Shown here piece after piece: positions 22,946-42,606 of a stretch of DNA of 64,000 nt. The notes below the pieces were generated by a model that saw only the letters and a list, made by a program, of their open reading frames with translations, had not been told where the DNA came from and made no database searches. The stretch is from Balanoglossus misakiensis (lineage: Eukaryota; Hemichordata). How positions within the stretch are numbered: position 1 is the stretch's first letter; each line of letters begins with the position of its first letter. The DNA lies in NCBI GenBank assembly GCA_040954595.2, contig CM082582.2, positions 3,534,001 to 3,598,000 on the forward strand. Reading direction: 5' to 3'. The translations under genes and the position numbers were made by a program.

Positions 22946-25900
22946 ATGATGAAAAGACATCATAATTTTTACAGCATCTCTGTTAGTTCTCTTATCATCC
23001 AGTGTTTTAGCAGTCAGCAGTGTTAATTAGTTGACTTTAATAACTTGGCATGTGTTTGAATGTATACCATGTGTGTATACCATGTAGTGAATTGTTGTAT
23101 GAAGTGATTTATAGTGTCAGTGATCAGTGTGAGATGTTTTACAGATAAACAGCAAATATTGTCGCAATGCGGTCAAGTTGGGGTGACTGAATAAATGAAA
23201 CAAACCCATATTGTAGATTTAGATCATTTTTATTTCAAATTATGAATCCCTGCCCTATGATCTTAGCATCGGTGAAAATGTTGAGACCATATTTTATATG
23301 GAAATGCCTGATATATTAATAAAAATAAATGTATAATATCTATTCCTACTGAGGCTGTATGTATTTATTTGCTTATGACAATATCCCTTGATATGTGTTT
23401 GTCAAAAATGGTATAATTTTTATGTAGTCACTTGCCGTGTACACCAATATTGGACAGATGGCAGATGTGTTTTCTGTTTAGAAGGTATCTGCATATTATA
23501 GACATGGCCACATGTTGTGTTCACTACTTGTAGGGTGACTGACTGAGTGGTTTTGATGGATCAGGTATATTAACATATTGTCAGCGCTTCATCTGCTGTT
23601 GCCTATCGAGTGCACCAATCAGCTTTGAGGTTGTGCGTGTGACATCTGTGAACGACTGACCCAAAAGTACAAAAGGTTCTTCCTTATCCACGCCAAAGTT
23701 TTATTCATGTTTGTTATCCTGCAGCTAACAGTCTATCCGGTGTGTTCATCTTTTCTGACATTCATTTAACTTTCCCTGTGCACATGCCCAGGTGTGCGTC
23801 TGCAGTGTTGTGTCATCGCCAGCCAGTTCGTCGTCTACATGTCCAGTCTTGAGTTCTGGCCACAGGAAATCTCTGTGTCTTCCAATGCCAGCATGTGCTT
23901 TGTCATCCTCATATAGGGTTGCATGTCAGTCACCTGTGAATGGTTGTACTGGGAGTTAGTGCAAGAAACTACAGAATCAGCTTCTTCTGCTTTATAATGG
24001 CCACCTTTCTACTAGGCTGTATGACAAGAAAGATGATTTCAACTTTGCTATCATCTGCATGTATGTTGCACACCTTGACAGCAATATTCCACTCTCACCC
24101 GCCTTTGTGTTAGAATTTTGTCATTATCCCGCTTTTTTCTGAAATATTGTGGGAAAATGCTGAGTCAGCACTTTTCTTGCACTTGTAATGCTATAGTTTT
24201 CCTCTGGTGAAAATATCTGAACAGCTGTATCAAAAATAAATCAAGGTGGCCGAAACTGTCAATTTGAATTGAAAGTGTTCTTGTTGTAGTATAGTTAAAT
24301 ATAGTCAAATAGAAGCTAGTACGACATAATCAATTAGTTCAACTGGAGTGTGTCATGCTTCACGGAACTGCAGTCAAAGGGGCGTGGTCAATACAAGCGA
24401 ACATTTATGTTTGGTGGTGGCACAGCAGGTCCCAGCCCATTTCAGACAACCTCTCTCGTACAATCTCTTGTACACATCACACAGGTCTGTAACACATTTA
24501 TTGTTATAATATTTTCAGTATTTTCATGTTACAGTTTCTTGTTATACTCCCTACAACATATTCGCACGTCCCTTATTCACCTGGTCATCACAGCCTATAA
24601 ACCAGCAAAGTTTAATATATTGTTGGCAAAGGAAGTATATTCAGGACTTTAAGAGTCAAAAATGATATTGCACTTTACATAAATATATTTACTGCGTTGA
24701 CAAGCGAAATTCTTGGCATTTAAACGCTTCAGCGAGCATATCAAGATGCTGTAGTTGTTTATACCACAATAATGAAATAATCACCGCACGTTACGGCTAC
24801 TGTCTTTTTGGTGACTTTCTATGCGTCGGTAATGTGTTGAGCACAGTAGCTAGCGGTATTTTCTACATTGACTTATAATTGTTTTTCAGTTGTGTTGTGG
24901 TAACGACACACTGCATTGACTCTAGACACTGCTGGCTTCTATGAAAAGACTTACTGTCAATGAGAATGCTTTTTACTGTCTGAATATCTTGACCTCACTT
25001 GGCATTGTTCAGTTCGCTTAGGCCCACTTGTGATCATATGCAAACACCACTCGCTACCACTGTACCAGCACTACTAAACCTTTTTCTTCGCCAAAAGTAA
25101 CGGGTGGCTGACACGGTAGGATATTTATTCATTCATCTTATTGGCGAAGTTGTCACGAGTTAAAATAAGAGAGCTTTTCTTGTTTAAGTTCATAATGAAG
25201 GCGGAATAGCGATACATCTAGCTATGGTCGGTTGACACCCAACTTTTTATTCCCTGGTGCATGCAGTCACTACATAAAATGTTAAAAAGTGTTTTCAACT
25301 ATTCTTGTTTCACAATTTGTATAATCAGAAGCATTTCTGTTTCATTTAAACTTTTGCCTGATGACTCTTGTATCTTATCATCTCGCCTACCTATAAAACC
25401 ATCGTACAGTGTATTGTATAGTGAACTTGGGAACGGCGTGACCTTAATAGCTTAAATCGGGTATGAAAGGAGACGCTTTTAGCTTTCATCGTATACTAGT
25501 ATTTTGGGGCTAAGGTCACTTAGCCAACCTCGATCTCATGACACCTAATAATTAATCACCTTTGGGTCGACACAGTGAATACCTTTGAAGGATTTTTCAC
25601 TTTGCTTAGAATATGTTTTGCGTTGTTGGCGACATCTATCGACATCCCTGTGGAAACAAAACTTGTAATTTCCATGGCATAATTTTGGTCAATACAGTCA
25701 AGTAGTATGTTAAACACATAGGCAAGGTGTGGGTAGGTCTGTAACAACCGATGATTCAGCTTTTTCTTGTCATCACAGAACAACAAAATTGACTTAGAAG
25801 GCGAAACAAATAATTACCAGAATAGTTCCGAACTTTGATGATTTCATGTCTTAGGTTGATGACATACTATATGTCATCGTTTTAAAAGAAAACAAATCTG

Positions 25901-26340
25901 ACATTTAATGTCCGTAATAGTAAATGTAAAGATGTTCATAACAGTTATTCTGCTCAGTTTGTAGTCTCTGTCACTTTTCTTGATTCCGTTGAATATCTAA
26001 GAAAGCACATGAAGATCATCAGAGTTAACTTTAATACTTGAAAGTCACATTTTGACAACAAATTATGTAGTCGTTGCGCGCAATGGGCAGCATATCTTTA
26101 GACAGGAATTACATAATTGACAGACTGTGATCAAAGTCAATACTTGTTGATAGTCTGACAAACATGAAAAATGTTTTACTGACAGACATTAGCTAGATTT
26201 CATGTCTGTTTTGTTTGTAATGCTAATCTATCTCCTTGAATTCATATTTCATTACACTAAGAAATTTCTGGTTAGTGTATTTGACGCAGCTAGTTCTATG
26301 ACAAGCAGAAATTCCAGACCCAGTCATAGCACTATTTTCG
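22946..26340. other. Intergenic region without recognised gene
   Basis: Several frames of 60-100 codons exist on both strands, but none has a recognisable domain, start context or matching splice sites. The one clear motif is a perfect T-MARE palindrome at 24158-24170. Confidence 0.6.
24158..24170. promoter_or_regulatory. Perfect T-MARE palindrome
   Basis: TGCTGAGTCAGCA, the 13-bp Maf recognition element with an AP-1 core. It lies in an intergenic stretch 2.5 kb before the first lectin gene, with its flank shared with the site near 8307. Confidence 0.45.
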
Positions 26341-26593
26341 CAACACTGCATCGATTGATTGATAGAGTGAGTGAGTGATTGAGTGAGTGAGTGAGCGAGC
26401 GAGCCATCCATCCATTCATTCATTCATTCATTCATTCATTCATTCATTCGTTCGTTCGTTCGTTCGTTCGTTCGTTCGTTCGTTCGTTCGTTCGTTCATT
26501 CATTCGTTCGTTCGTTCGTTCGTTCGTTCGTTCGTTCGTTCATTCATTCATTCATTCATTCATTCATTCATTCATTCATTCATTCATTCATTG
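26341..26593 (+). repeat. Mosaic TGAG / ATTC / GTTC tetranucleotide array
   Basis: GTGA/GTGAGCGA units lead into alternating blocks of (ATTC)n and (GTTC)n. The array ends about 65 bp before the first lectin start codon, so it is promoter-proximal. Long open frames here only reflect the period-4 repeat. Confidence 0.95.
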
Positions 26594-26657
26594 ATGTACT
26601 AAATCTATATATATTTTCCTTATATATCAAGCCCAACAACAACCACTGTAGACAAGT

Positions 26658-28382
26658 ATGCTGCTGTTTGCATTGATTTCACTCTCCGTGGTCACTCAGA
26701 TTCACAGTACAGGTAAGCATTGCAATAGTTTGACGAGCTAACTAAATTATGTTTAATATCTACAAATAATATTTATGATCATTGCAGGGAAAGTGCATTT
26801 TGTAGATTTTCGGCAAATATTGCAGTATATCTTGGGCAATTATTTTGCATATAAAGTGGGGGATTCTTTTCAGTGCTTTAACTGTAAATTTAGTTTATGT
26901 ATTTCCTCCAACTTGTTGGGTTTTTTTCCATTGTATCATGAATTATTTCCCTAACAAGCTAGCAACTAGAATAAGCATTAATTTGTCCGTTCTCTGCAGA
27001 GTACGGGCCAATATGCAACTGTAAACATTATCAGGTTTACACCAACCAAATGTTCTGGGCAGAAGCGGCAGTTTTTTGTGAACTGGAAGGCGGAGCTCTA
27101 GCGAAAATATCTGACAAGTCCACGGACGATTCCATACGGAATTACATCATGGAAAGCGGGGCTGGCGACGAGGTGTCCACGGGCTTTTGGATCGGACTGA
27201 ATGATCGATATGAAGAAGGGACATTCAGATGGCCAGACGGAGAAATCTACTCGGAGTGTGGAAGTTACTCCAACTGGGCTCCAGGTGAACCGAACAACAA
27301 CGAGAGAAAGGATCCAAGCGGACAGGATTGCGTTCAGCTAATGTAAGTGGCTATTGGCACAGGCCCTTGAGGTATTGTTTTGATAGTAATCGTTTTTAAT
27401 ATGGGGAATATGAAGACCCATGGTACATGATAGTGTTATGTACATGTATGACCGAGTGACTATGGCCACCAGGCCACTCCTGCACAGCTGGGTTAGGGTT
27501 AGAGGTGCAGTTTTACATTCGACTATGGGACTAAAATCTGTTAACGAATTTCTCTACACCATTGACCTATGTTGATCCCATTAAATATGTACATACCAAG
27601 TCTAGGCCAACCAATGGGACTAGGAGTCTGGTTTTCTTGAACATGGACTACTTTGGGATCAACCTTTTTTGACAAAATTTTTGGTGACCTCGCGGTGACC
27701 ACCTGCTTTCCCATATCTTGGTTTCCACAGTAGATACAGCCTTGGCATTCCCTGGTAAGCATGGGAACCGCTTGGACCCCGCCAATGCGGCTTGCAGCTT
27801 TAATTTAGCTTGTACATGTATTCACACGTACAGCCACAATGAGAAATTGATAATACGTTTGTGTCATAGTTAAAAGTGGGGTATCCACCAGGTAACTGTT
27901 TTCTGAGTACGAAAAAATTCAGCCATTGGGTCTTTAATAGGGTCATGCAGGACTGATCTTTACTGACGACAGATATTTCTGTCTGATCAACTTGCAGGAA
28001 ACGGCAGGATTTTAAATGGGACGACGATTACTGCCAGGATCAGCGAAGAAAGGGCTTTGTTTGTGAATTTAATGGTAAGAAAACTTTGGTCACAAATCTG
28101 TGTATTACGAATACTGATGTCAATAAAAATTTGTAGCCCATATTTTCCCAAACACTGGGCATATTCAATTCACATTCTCATCTATGTTGGTTCATCAAAA
28201 CTAACGGTGGGTGATAAGCTGTTATATTAATCGTTGTGGTACTATATACCCCCAGGCATAGAAGGTGTTTTTGAAAGCATCCAAACTACCAGTGAAATTT
28301 CTATATTTTAATACATTTGGTTATTTTACTTTTCTTTATAGATTGTGATTATGAGTTATGTGCGGCCTGCACCGGTGATTAA
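26658..28382 (+). CDS. Secreted single-domain C-type lectin
   Basis: Exons 26658-26712, 27000-27342, 27998-28074 and 28342-28382 join in phase to 171 residues. The first exon encodes a signal peptide (MLLFALISLSVVTQ). The CTLD shows [43 protein letters not shown] and GFVCEF. EPN is the family's mannose/GlcNAc-type calcium motif; the usual WND is WDD here. Two extra cysteines precede the domain (CNC) and a short Cys-rich tail (DCDYELCAACTGD) follows it. Predicted extracellular sugar binding, possibly innate immune recognition (inference). It is the most diverged member of a four-gene lectin group in this window. Confidence 0.93.
27545..27810 (+). repeat. Single diverged copy of the 239-bp satellite element in lectin intron 2
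   Basis: Shares TTGAACATGGAC, CCATATCTTGG and the GCTTGCAG-type end with the ELMO intron 15 element. The DR1 site is degenerate here. About 40 bp upstream, GGTGCAGTTTTACATTCGAC (27505) matches the inside of the small element at 28962-29032. Confidence 0.65.
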
Positions 28383-28961
28383 AATACGGCGCTTCATCCC
28401 TAACATTGGAATTTGCTGTATATTTCCCGGGGAAACTAGTATACAATGCCAAGGAGCTCATCAAAATGGAATAGGACTTGTATTTCTGATGCTAACAATC
28501 ATTTCTATGTAATAATTGCTAGCATTTTAATTCACTTTTAGATGTAGGAGTAATACGATTGTTGACAAATAAATAAAAAGACTGACAACATGGCGATGTG
28601 CTCATCAATTTGTCTGCATCAATGAAGTCATTTTTGTGTGCAGTAGTGACGTCATCAGTGTGCGCATGACTCTGTCAATGTGTCTGAAGAAAATACTGCA
28701 TAAGTGTCTGCAACAATGAGTCTAACAATGGATAATATGTATGCGGGATTTGATGCTTGGCATGAGACAGTGGATTTCATGTCATCGATATAGAGTTCTT
28801 GTGTCTTGAACACTAAGCCTAAGACTGGTCGCATCACTAATTTCCCTTTACAATACACCGATCTGATTAAAATCAGGTGTTGGGCGCCGTCTTTACCTTT
28901 GCTGATTTAGCGATGTCAAAAATGGACTAAGCGTTGAAGTAAATGAATACAACAGTTCCAC

Positions 28962-29032
28962 CATAGACAGTAGAGGGGGAAGAGGTGCAGTTTTACATTC
29001 GACTATGGGATTTCCCCCCTCTACTGTCTATG
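28962..29032. mobile_element. 71-bp mini inverted-repeat element
   Basis: Ends CATAGACAGTAGAGGGGG and its complement, bordered by the direct repeat GTTCCAC (28955-28961, 29033-29039). The duplicate in R2 is at 44377-44448. Confidence 0.65.
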
Positions 29033-30056
29033 GTTCCACGAATGAATAGAACACTGAGGAAGAGACATAACGGTGTCATGAACGGACAATGGCTGTCAGC
29101 TTACCCGGTCCCCCACCAGAAGGTAAACAGAGAAGTGTGTAAACCTAACGAGTGCGGACGCTTTCCCTCCCTCCTTGGCGGGTCTAGTGCCAATCCCGCC
29201 CGGGGAAGCCAGGAAGACCCGCACGATGCCCTTCGCTTGCCCATATGTTACATACAAGTGCGTGCTTGAACTGTATTGGGCTGACTGCGGGCGACGGCTG
29301 CCAAACGTTTGTACAATGAATACTACATATACTGGTATATAATTGAGTCACAAGTCAGTATATTAAATTAAAATGCTTTAATAATTCCACTTAAATTTTA
29401 ATTTATCCTTGAGGTATCAACACATTATTACGAATGGTGCTTGTCATCCAAAAAGATTTATTCCTGAATACTCACAAAATCTGAGCTATTACAAATTTTA
29501 CGTACAGCATAAACTCCCAAATTAAAATTATTAATAATTTGACAAATGAAGACTTACCAATCAATATTTATAGTTTTGGCACGCACTTGTGTACGTAATT
29601 GAACGTGTTGAAGGTCCCTGTGACGGGCCCCGGCCGTATTGAAACATCAAACTTTGGCAAACGGGGATCCGTTTTTGTAACCAATGAACAACTCATTCAG
29701 GTTATTTTGCATGAGACGTATTGACCAATCACAGCAGGCGCATAAATCATCACTATGATCGTTCCTCTAATCACTTTGTTCACCTACCGTGAATACATCT
29801 GAAATTGCGAAAATACCATCAAACAAAAATTTCAATGAAAAGCAGGAACCGTTGATAATATTATGACCAGCAATTAAGTTTTACGCTGGGGTATGCGTTT
29901 CTCATTTAGCCATTACCCGAAAACGTCATTACTATATAAAAGAACACAAATCGTCGCGGAAACATCGTCTCCAGGAGTACAGGTATAAGTGTGATTAAGC
30001 CCGTTTGTGTAGTACACATCCTATTAGACCAAGGTTTGGGAAGAACTACTGTATCC

Positions 30057-30317
30057 TGCAAATTTAGAGTCTATCCCGCGTGGCAACGAGGAGCGACAAA
30101 GAAGGTGAGTGACTCTGATGAGAAAAATTGCATCGTAATGATTGTGAAAAACGATTACAGCGAACATTTTACGTTCTGAGGCGACGGCAACCATGTTGAT
30201 ATTTCCGCGAACCGTCGTGTTCACATTGTCGTCGTATGCAGTCAGAGATACCTTGGGATACATTCAACAAGGAATGGACTCCCACTTGTAATGACTTCGG
30301 CCATTACATTTGTGAAG
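30057..30317 (+). pseudogene. Relic of a C-type lectin domain
   Basis: One frame reads YPAWQRGATKKVSDSDEKNC, ending in a CIVM-like strand and a stop at 30177. A second piece, 30254-30317, reads WDTFNKEWTPTC then NDFGHYICEG. This fits the last strand of a CTLD with the same C-x7-C spacing as the intact lectins. The calcium-ligand WND is absent. No continuous reading frame joins the pieces. A TATATAAAAG box lies upstream at 29932. The duplicate at about 45497-45754 has a one-base change of frame. Assignment is by pattern only. Confidence 0.4.
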
Positions 30318-31368
30318 GTCACAATTCATTATACAGGTGGAAAAGATTGCTGAAATTCATTTAAAAACCATTTACCTTCTGTGAAATTATCGCTTTAGTG
30401 AATATGTTTGCATTAAGTTCTGGCGCAGAACAAAAAAGTTTTCTATCCTGATTTGAATTCTGAATCGCTTTGGGCTTTTCTTTATACTGTAATGAGTGGT
30501 ATTCCCTAGACAACCTTTGGGGCACAAAGATCACCTCTATATTTACTTCGAGTATAGTATAATGAGTGTGTTTGATATGAAATGATAGTCGTTGAATGTG
30601 TTGGCTGCCTATCGTTCAATGCGACATGAACATCAATGTGATAATGACGTCACTTAAAATATCTATAATTCGGTTTGTTTTAACAGTGGAGAGTGAAAGC
30701 GAAAATTGTGATTATTGAATGATTATTGAACGGTGGCAGCCATATTCGCTTGCGGCAAAGCTTTATTATTTATCTGGTTAAAACTTGCATATGCACTCAT
30801 ATATTAAGGTTTATAATGCTTGTGTATAGTTCACTGCCTTCATCTGCATGGACTAATGGTAGTACAGTTTGAAACAAAAATTATGATAATTATCCCAAAA
30901 GTTGCAGCTTATGTGCGTAAGTACCTAAACTTGCTTGATATGCAGCTGGGATTAAGTGTGATCTTGATTGACAGTATAAATACCGTAGTCTTGATCATAT
31001 CATGACCTGGTATAGTAAACACTGGTCTAAACAGTCATATGCATGGCGTAAAACAGAATACACCACGTCATTTCAGGTTTACAAGATTTGCTGGTATGCC
31101 GTAAGTGAATTGCGATTCGTGACAGAACGGTCGTTTTGAATCGATCACTGCTTCATTTCATGTTTGACAGAAACCTATTAAAATCATTCGACGCTCGATT
31201 GAAGTAAATGTCCATTAGGCTTCGAAATAATCATAACTGAAGGGCTGACACTTAAGCTGGTTGAAATTGTGCCGGTATTAATAATCAATCTTGATAGTTA
31301 TCGACGAATAGGTAGGGAGTCGACTGGAAGTAAAATAAATAAGAGCGGGATATGGGGGTGGGGTTACA

Positions 31369-31480
31369 ACAGACAGACAGACAGACAGACAGACAGACGG
31401 AAATGGCGACAGAAAGATAGGCGAAGACAGGCACCGACAGGAGGGAGAGACACAGACAGATACAGAGCGACACAAAGATA
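31369..31480 (+). repeat. CAGA-type microsatellite in R1
   Basis: (CAGA)n followed by irregular GACAGA-rich sequence. Copies lie at about 37968-38065 and 46806-46915 in the other cassettes. Confidence 0.85.
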
Positions 31481-31855
31481 TATAGAGATATTTAAATCTA
31501 TATACATGTATATATTATCAGAATTGTGATTTCTTTGCTTTGAATTCGTTACGTTTGACATATTTTGGTAACTTTGCAATGAAATGCTGACTTCCTCTGT
31601 TCTTTTCCCGATATCGTTTATCGACAATGACATCAATATGTCAGTCGAAAGTAATTTTTGAGATCCTCATGCATGTATATGAAGTCAGGAAGGTACAGGC
31701 TGAAGGCTTGGCTCCCTTGGGTTTCCCGGATCGTCTAAAATTATACAGATATGTTCTTACTATGAATCCAATTTAACCGGGATCGCGTCTACCCTTTGTA
31801 ATCAAACGACATTTTAGTTGCAAAAATCATTTGAAATAGAATTCTTCTTTTTAAT

Positions 31856-32200
31856 GTTCACCTCCTCACTTACAAAGCTTTGAAAGGCACCGCACCTGAT
31901 TACCTAACTTCACTCATCCAATGTAATAACCCTATGAGATCTCTTCGTTCACCTGATGAGCCTATGGTGATTGTTCATTCTCGTGTGCCGCTCCTACACT
32001 GTGGAAAGAACTGCCCAATAACATTCGATCAGCATCAAGTACATCGTAGTTTAGTTTGTACAATGCACTCAAGTTTCTAATTCTAAACTCAAGATCTATA
32101 TTTTCAGAGAGAGCACACTCATGCCATACTTTGTAAAGCGCCAGTGGACATTTTGTTCATGGAAATCAGGCGATATATAAATTCATTGTCGTATGATGAG
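31856..32200 (+). mobile_element. LINE 3' remnant (CR1/L2-like RT C-terminus)
   Basis: One frame reads LTYKALKGTAPDYLTSLIQ, then PMRSLRSPD, the familiar end of CR1/L2-type reverse-transcriptase ORFs. It is followed by a tail with AAAGCGCC and GCGATATATAAATTC. The frame is broken further on. Copies: 47250-47770 (with an inserted MITE) and a short piece at 38425-38512. Confidence 0.65.
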
Positions 32201-32532
32201 TTTCCAGCTCTGAAGAACAGGGAATAGATTGTGTGAAAAAGTAACACTCTTAATTTTGTATGAATTGCCCACGAGAAGCTCACAAGCTCACTTGTTTTTT
32301 CCAGATTAGGAAACTTTTAAATCTTGTCTCTTAATCATATATGGATTCGTCTATTTTGAGTTTAATGTTGAAAGTTTGCATGGATTTAACATTTTGGTCA
32401 CATTTTATCTAAATGTCCTTGTATGGAAGTGATTCTCCCGGCAAAGCGCTTGCACAAACTTCATACGTCTCTCCTCTGAATGCCTGAATAAACAAAGTGA
32501 TCTTCCCCACATTGCATCAGCCCCTAACTTAA

Positions 32533-33299
32533 AACCCCTACAGCTACCAAATTTCACATATTTTTTCCATAATAAAATACTTCAAATCTATTACCTATCT
32601 CAATAAAATCCTTACCATTAAGCCATATTTCTTGTACATGCATTTGCATCAGTTTGTCATCTTTGGGGACAGTTACCACGATGGATGCGTATTGTTTGTA
32701 TGGAGGCTGATTAAATCGGTGCGGCATCTGTTTAATGCATAGCGTGTTCAAATTGCAACACGCAGCCACAATCATCGATGAGATGTTGATGTATACATCT
32801 GAATTTTCTAGACCAACCAAACACAGTTTGATGGCCGACACTAGTAAAACTGCGATTTACGCTATACCATGCATTTAGAACGTTTACATAGAACTGTGGT
32901 AGAAGACATTTAACGTGATCTGGAACCTCACTCCAAATAACATACTGCTTTAATAAGCTGGTGGTATCATCTAGCTGGAAATATGAATGTGGTATTACAG
33001 TCCATGTGGCATCTGTACATTCAAGCAATCGCTTGACCCACATTGCTTGCAATGCTTGCACCTGACACATCACATTAATATGTTTAACACCACCCTTGTG
33101 ATGCTCTTTTTCAAGCACCTTGTTTGACAAAATTCTCTTGCGTTTTACAAAGTTGTCAATCAACTCCTGCACCCTATATCATTTGGCATGCCGATTACGG
33201 AGTGTTGATGTATACCTATCAGTAAGCTTTTTTCTATGTACCAATTTCAGTGGAAAATAAAATCATGGAAATAATTTAAAGGTGGCAGCTCTAGAGGCT
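32533..33299. mobile_element. TTAA MITE carrying a nested LINE fragment, upstream of lectin A
   Basis: Same family as 21263-21599, with TTAA at 32529-32532 and 33300-33303. A LINE piece at 32796-33202 interrupts it between copies of TGTTGATGTATA (32784-32795, 33203-33214). The element ends 34 bp before the lectin A start codon. Confidence 0.85.
32796..33202 (-). mobile_element. Internally deleted LINE fragment (L1/Tx1-like)
   Basis: Minus-strand frame MQELIDNFVKRKRILSNKVL matches the 346-codon frame of the R2 copy but lacks the 835 bp corresponding to 48360-49194, including the zinc-knuckle region and 3' end. The deletion starts exactly at the inner edge of the target-site duplication. Confidence 0.8.
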
Positions 33300-33333
33300 T
33301 TAATTCTGTTGGGTTTCTTGCCGTGATTCAGGA

Positions 33334-36463
<3,130 letters not shown>

Positions 36464-36532
36464 AGACCACAAAGTGGCTGAAAACGTCCTAGCCCAGTGT
36501 TGATGCTTTATAGAACTGTTCAATTTATTTCA

Positions 36533-36538
36533 AATAAA
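36533..36538 (+). terminator. Lectin A polyadenylation signal
   Basis: AATAAA 70 bp after the stop, conserved in B (42601) and C (53892). Confidence 0.65.
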
Positions 36539-36821
36539 ATCTGCTGAAATGAGCATGCATACATTAATATCATACACCGTTTCACGAATCTTTCAATTTA
36601 TTTATTTATTTATTTATTTATTTGCACTCAATTTATAACACACAATAACAAAAAATAAACCACAGTGGAATACGGTTCTAAATAAATACATTCAGTAAAC
36701 GTTTAAACTTATTTTCACTGCATATACGCGTTTTCGGGCTCCCGGTGGGCAATTCCACGCTTTTGTCGCTCTAAAAGTAGCTTTCGGGTATTCAGCATAA
36801 TCCGCTTTTAGGGACCGTTCA

Positions 36822-36980
36822 GTTTTTACGGCCGGGGGGGGGGGGCGGCAAAATCCAGGGGGGGGGGGGGGTCACTTAAATTTTGAAGTCCACAAGGGGT
36901 GGTCATCTGGTTTTCTAATGTGGGATCAAGCCCCCCGTCAGTGATAAACCAACTCACCAGGGCTACAATTATTGCAGCTA
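36822..36980. mobile_element. Truncated GGGACCGTTCAG element, 5' end only
   Basis: Starts GGGACCGTTCAGTTTTTACG, followed by poly-G runs, and diverges after ATTATTGCAGCTAG. Full-length relatives: 42864-43907 and 50700-51528. A similar truncated copy is at 54200-54465. Confidence 0.75.
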
Positions 36981-37934
36981 GAAAGCACCCTGCCTCATGT
37001 ATTGAGGGAAATCTGTACACGTCATGAAACGCGTTGACTGTATGGACACAGAACAGAGCGCGGGAAGCGGGCGAGCGACAGGAATGTTTATGAACATTTT
37101 TGTGGATGAAGTGGTATAGCTAGCAATTAGTGCGGGGGGAGGGGGGGAGTTAAAATGCCTAAGAAGTGGAGGGGTCCTGGGGAGTCCTTAGCTGCTGTCT
37201 GGTCATGCGTGGTCTTTCAGCGTCGATTGCTCCTTGTCGATCCTCTGTTCTCTGTTCTATCTCGGTCCCCTATTGTCCTCCGTTTCACCCTCACTTTCTC
37301 CAATTGTTTTACCGCACGTTGCTGCCAGTGTAATACGAATGCTTTCGTGGTGTGGGCTTGATAACAGCATGGACAAAATCTTGATGTGACTGTGAGTGTC
37401 CTTTGCTGGATTTTCTGGCATGCCCACAGCCCCTCTCCAACGCCAGATTGATGTCATATAACAGGAACTTGGAAACTGCATGGTGAAACCGTTTGGTTTT
37501 TGACCATTTGTAACTGTCATTTCAAATTCCGAAAAGACAACATAATTGTGGCATAAATGTTTACTTGGGTCGAAGAATTTGCCACGCGTAAAAGATTTAT
37601 ATAGAAGGGGCAGAGACCAAGACTATTAAACTGGTTTCTACGAAGGTAGCTCGACATGACTCGGGGTCAACTATTCGTTGCCACAGTTTAACAGTTTCGG
37701 CGGACAGCATAATCGTTTCCTTGCATACACTTGCACCTGCACCACAAAACAATTACATATTTCCCAACGAGTCATCAGTTTCTCGAAGGAAATTATACTT
37801 TGGAAGTCTGATCATACCCTAGATCGAATATGTATCTACTGATCGTTGTAAAGGAAGTTCAGTCAAATCATGCTTTTTGCAGCCGTTGGGAACTCGATAG
37901 AAAGGAGGGGAGTAGGAATTACAGTAAGTAAAAC

Positions 37935-38851
37935 ATGGGGGGATATGGTGGTGGGGGTTACAACCAGGCAGACAGACAGACAGACGGAAAGGGCGACAGA
38001 AAGATAGGCGAAGACAGGCACCGACAGGAGGGAGAGACACAGACAGATACAGAGAGACACAAAGATATATAGAGATATTTAAATCTATATATTTATTATC
38101 AGAATTGTGATTTCTTTGCTTTGAATTCGTTACGTTTGACATATTTTGGTAGCTTTGCAATGAAATGCTGACTTCCTCTGTTCTTTTCCCGATATCATTT
38201 ATCGACAATGACATCAATATGTCATTCGAAAGTAATTTTTGAGATCCTCATGCATGTATATGAAGTCAGGAAGGTACAGGCTGAAGGCTTGGCTTCCTTG
38301 GGTTTCCCGGATCGTTTAAAATTATACAGATATGTTCTTACTATGAATCCAATTTAACCGTCTACCCTTTTGTAATCAAACGACATTTTTAATTGTAAGT
38401 ATATCACTTGAAATAGAATGCTTCTTTTCAATGTTCACCTCCTCACTTACAAAGCTTTGAATGGCCCCGCACCTGATTACCTAACTTCAGTCATCCAATG
38501 TAATAACCCTATGAGATCAAAGTAACACTTTGATTTTGTATGAATTGCCCACGTGAAGCTTACAAGCTCACTTATGTTTTTTTCCAGATTAGGGAACTTT
38601 TAAATCTTTGTCTGTTAACCATATATGTATTCGTCGATTTTTAGTTTAATGTTTAATCCTTAAAGTTGAAAGTTTGCATGGATTAAACGTTTCGGTCACA
38701 TTTTATCAATTTGAAAGTGTCCATATATGCTTGCACAAACGTTATACGACTCCTCTAAACGCCTGAATAAAAATAAGTGACCTTCCACGCATTGCATTCA
38801 GCCCTCTTTTAGCTCTGTTGAGTTTCTTGTAGTGATTCAGGGACGGCTTTG
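37935..38851. repeat. Shortened cassette flank upstream of lectin B
   Basis: Matches R1 from about 31350, but lacks most of the LINE remnant after 38520 and all of the TTAA MITE plus nested LINE. The junction reads CAGCCCTCTTTTAGCTCTG where A and C have the MITE, so this may approximate the pre-insertion site. Confidence 0.8.
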
Positions 38852-38854
38852 ATG

Positions 38855-42536
<3,682 letters not shown>

Positions 42537-42600
42537 GTGGCTGAAAACGTAGTTTCCTTGCCCAGTGTTGATGCTTTATAGAACTGTTCAATTTATTTCA

Positions 42601-42606
42601 AATAAA
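42601..42606 (+). terminator. Lectin B polyadenylation signal
   Basis: AATAAA at the position conserved in lectins A and C. Confidence 0.6.

Larger units (their letters stand above)
28491..33333. repeat. Segmental duplication copy R1 (5' flank of lectin A)
   Basis: Begins at CTAACAATCATTTCTATG and runs colinear, with few mismatches, with 43909-49732 (R2) up to the lectin start. R2 differs by a 150-bp hAT-like insertion and a longer LINE. Contents listed separately: small inverted element, C-type lectin relic, CAGA microsatellite, LINE remnant, and MITE with nested LINE. Confidence 0.9.
36464..37930. repeat. Segmental duplication copy D1 (3' flank of lectin A)
   Basis: Colinear with 53823-55380 (D3). 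It contains a (TTTA)n tract at about 36596-36624, a truncated Harbinger-like end at about 36822-36980, and then sequence with no recognised gene. Lectin B shares only its first 330 bp. Confidence 0.85.

Noticed and set aside
24350-24652. 100-codon open frame between ELMO and the first lectin
   Set aside because: No domain, no splice context, and AT-rich composition like the surrounding DNA.
25556-25786. Minus-strand 76-codon frame with protein-like composition
   Set aside because: No family recognised and no supporting splice sites. It could be a relic, but there is not enough to annotate.
26387-26602. Open frames rich in FIHS/FVRS repeats
   Set aside because: Produced by the ATTC/GTTC microsatellite, not a protein.
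30820-31005. Small frame conserved in R1 and R2 (also 46259-46444)
   Set aside because: Conservation follows from recent segmental duplication; the start lies inside a piece of the 55835-type MITE, and no domain is visible.
31269-31529. Frames over the CAGA microsatellite
   Set aside because: Low-complexity DRQTDRQT or SVCLSVCL translations of a simple repeat.
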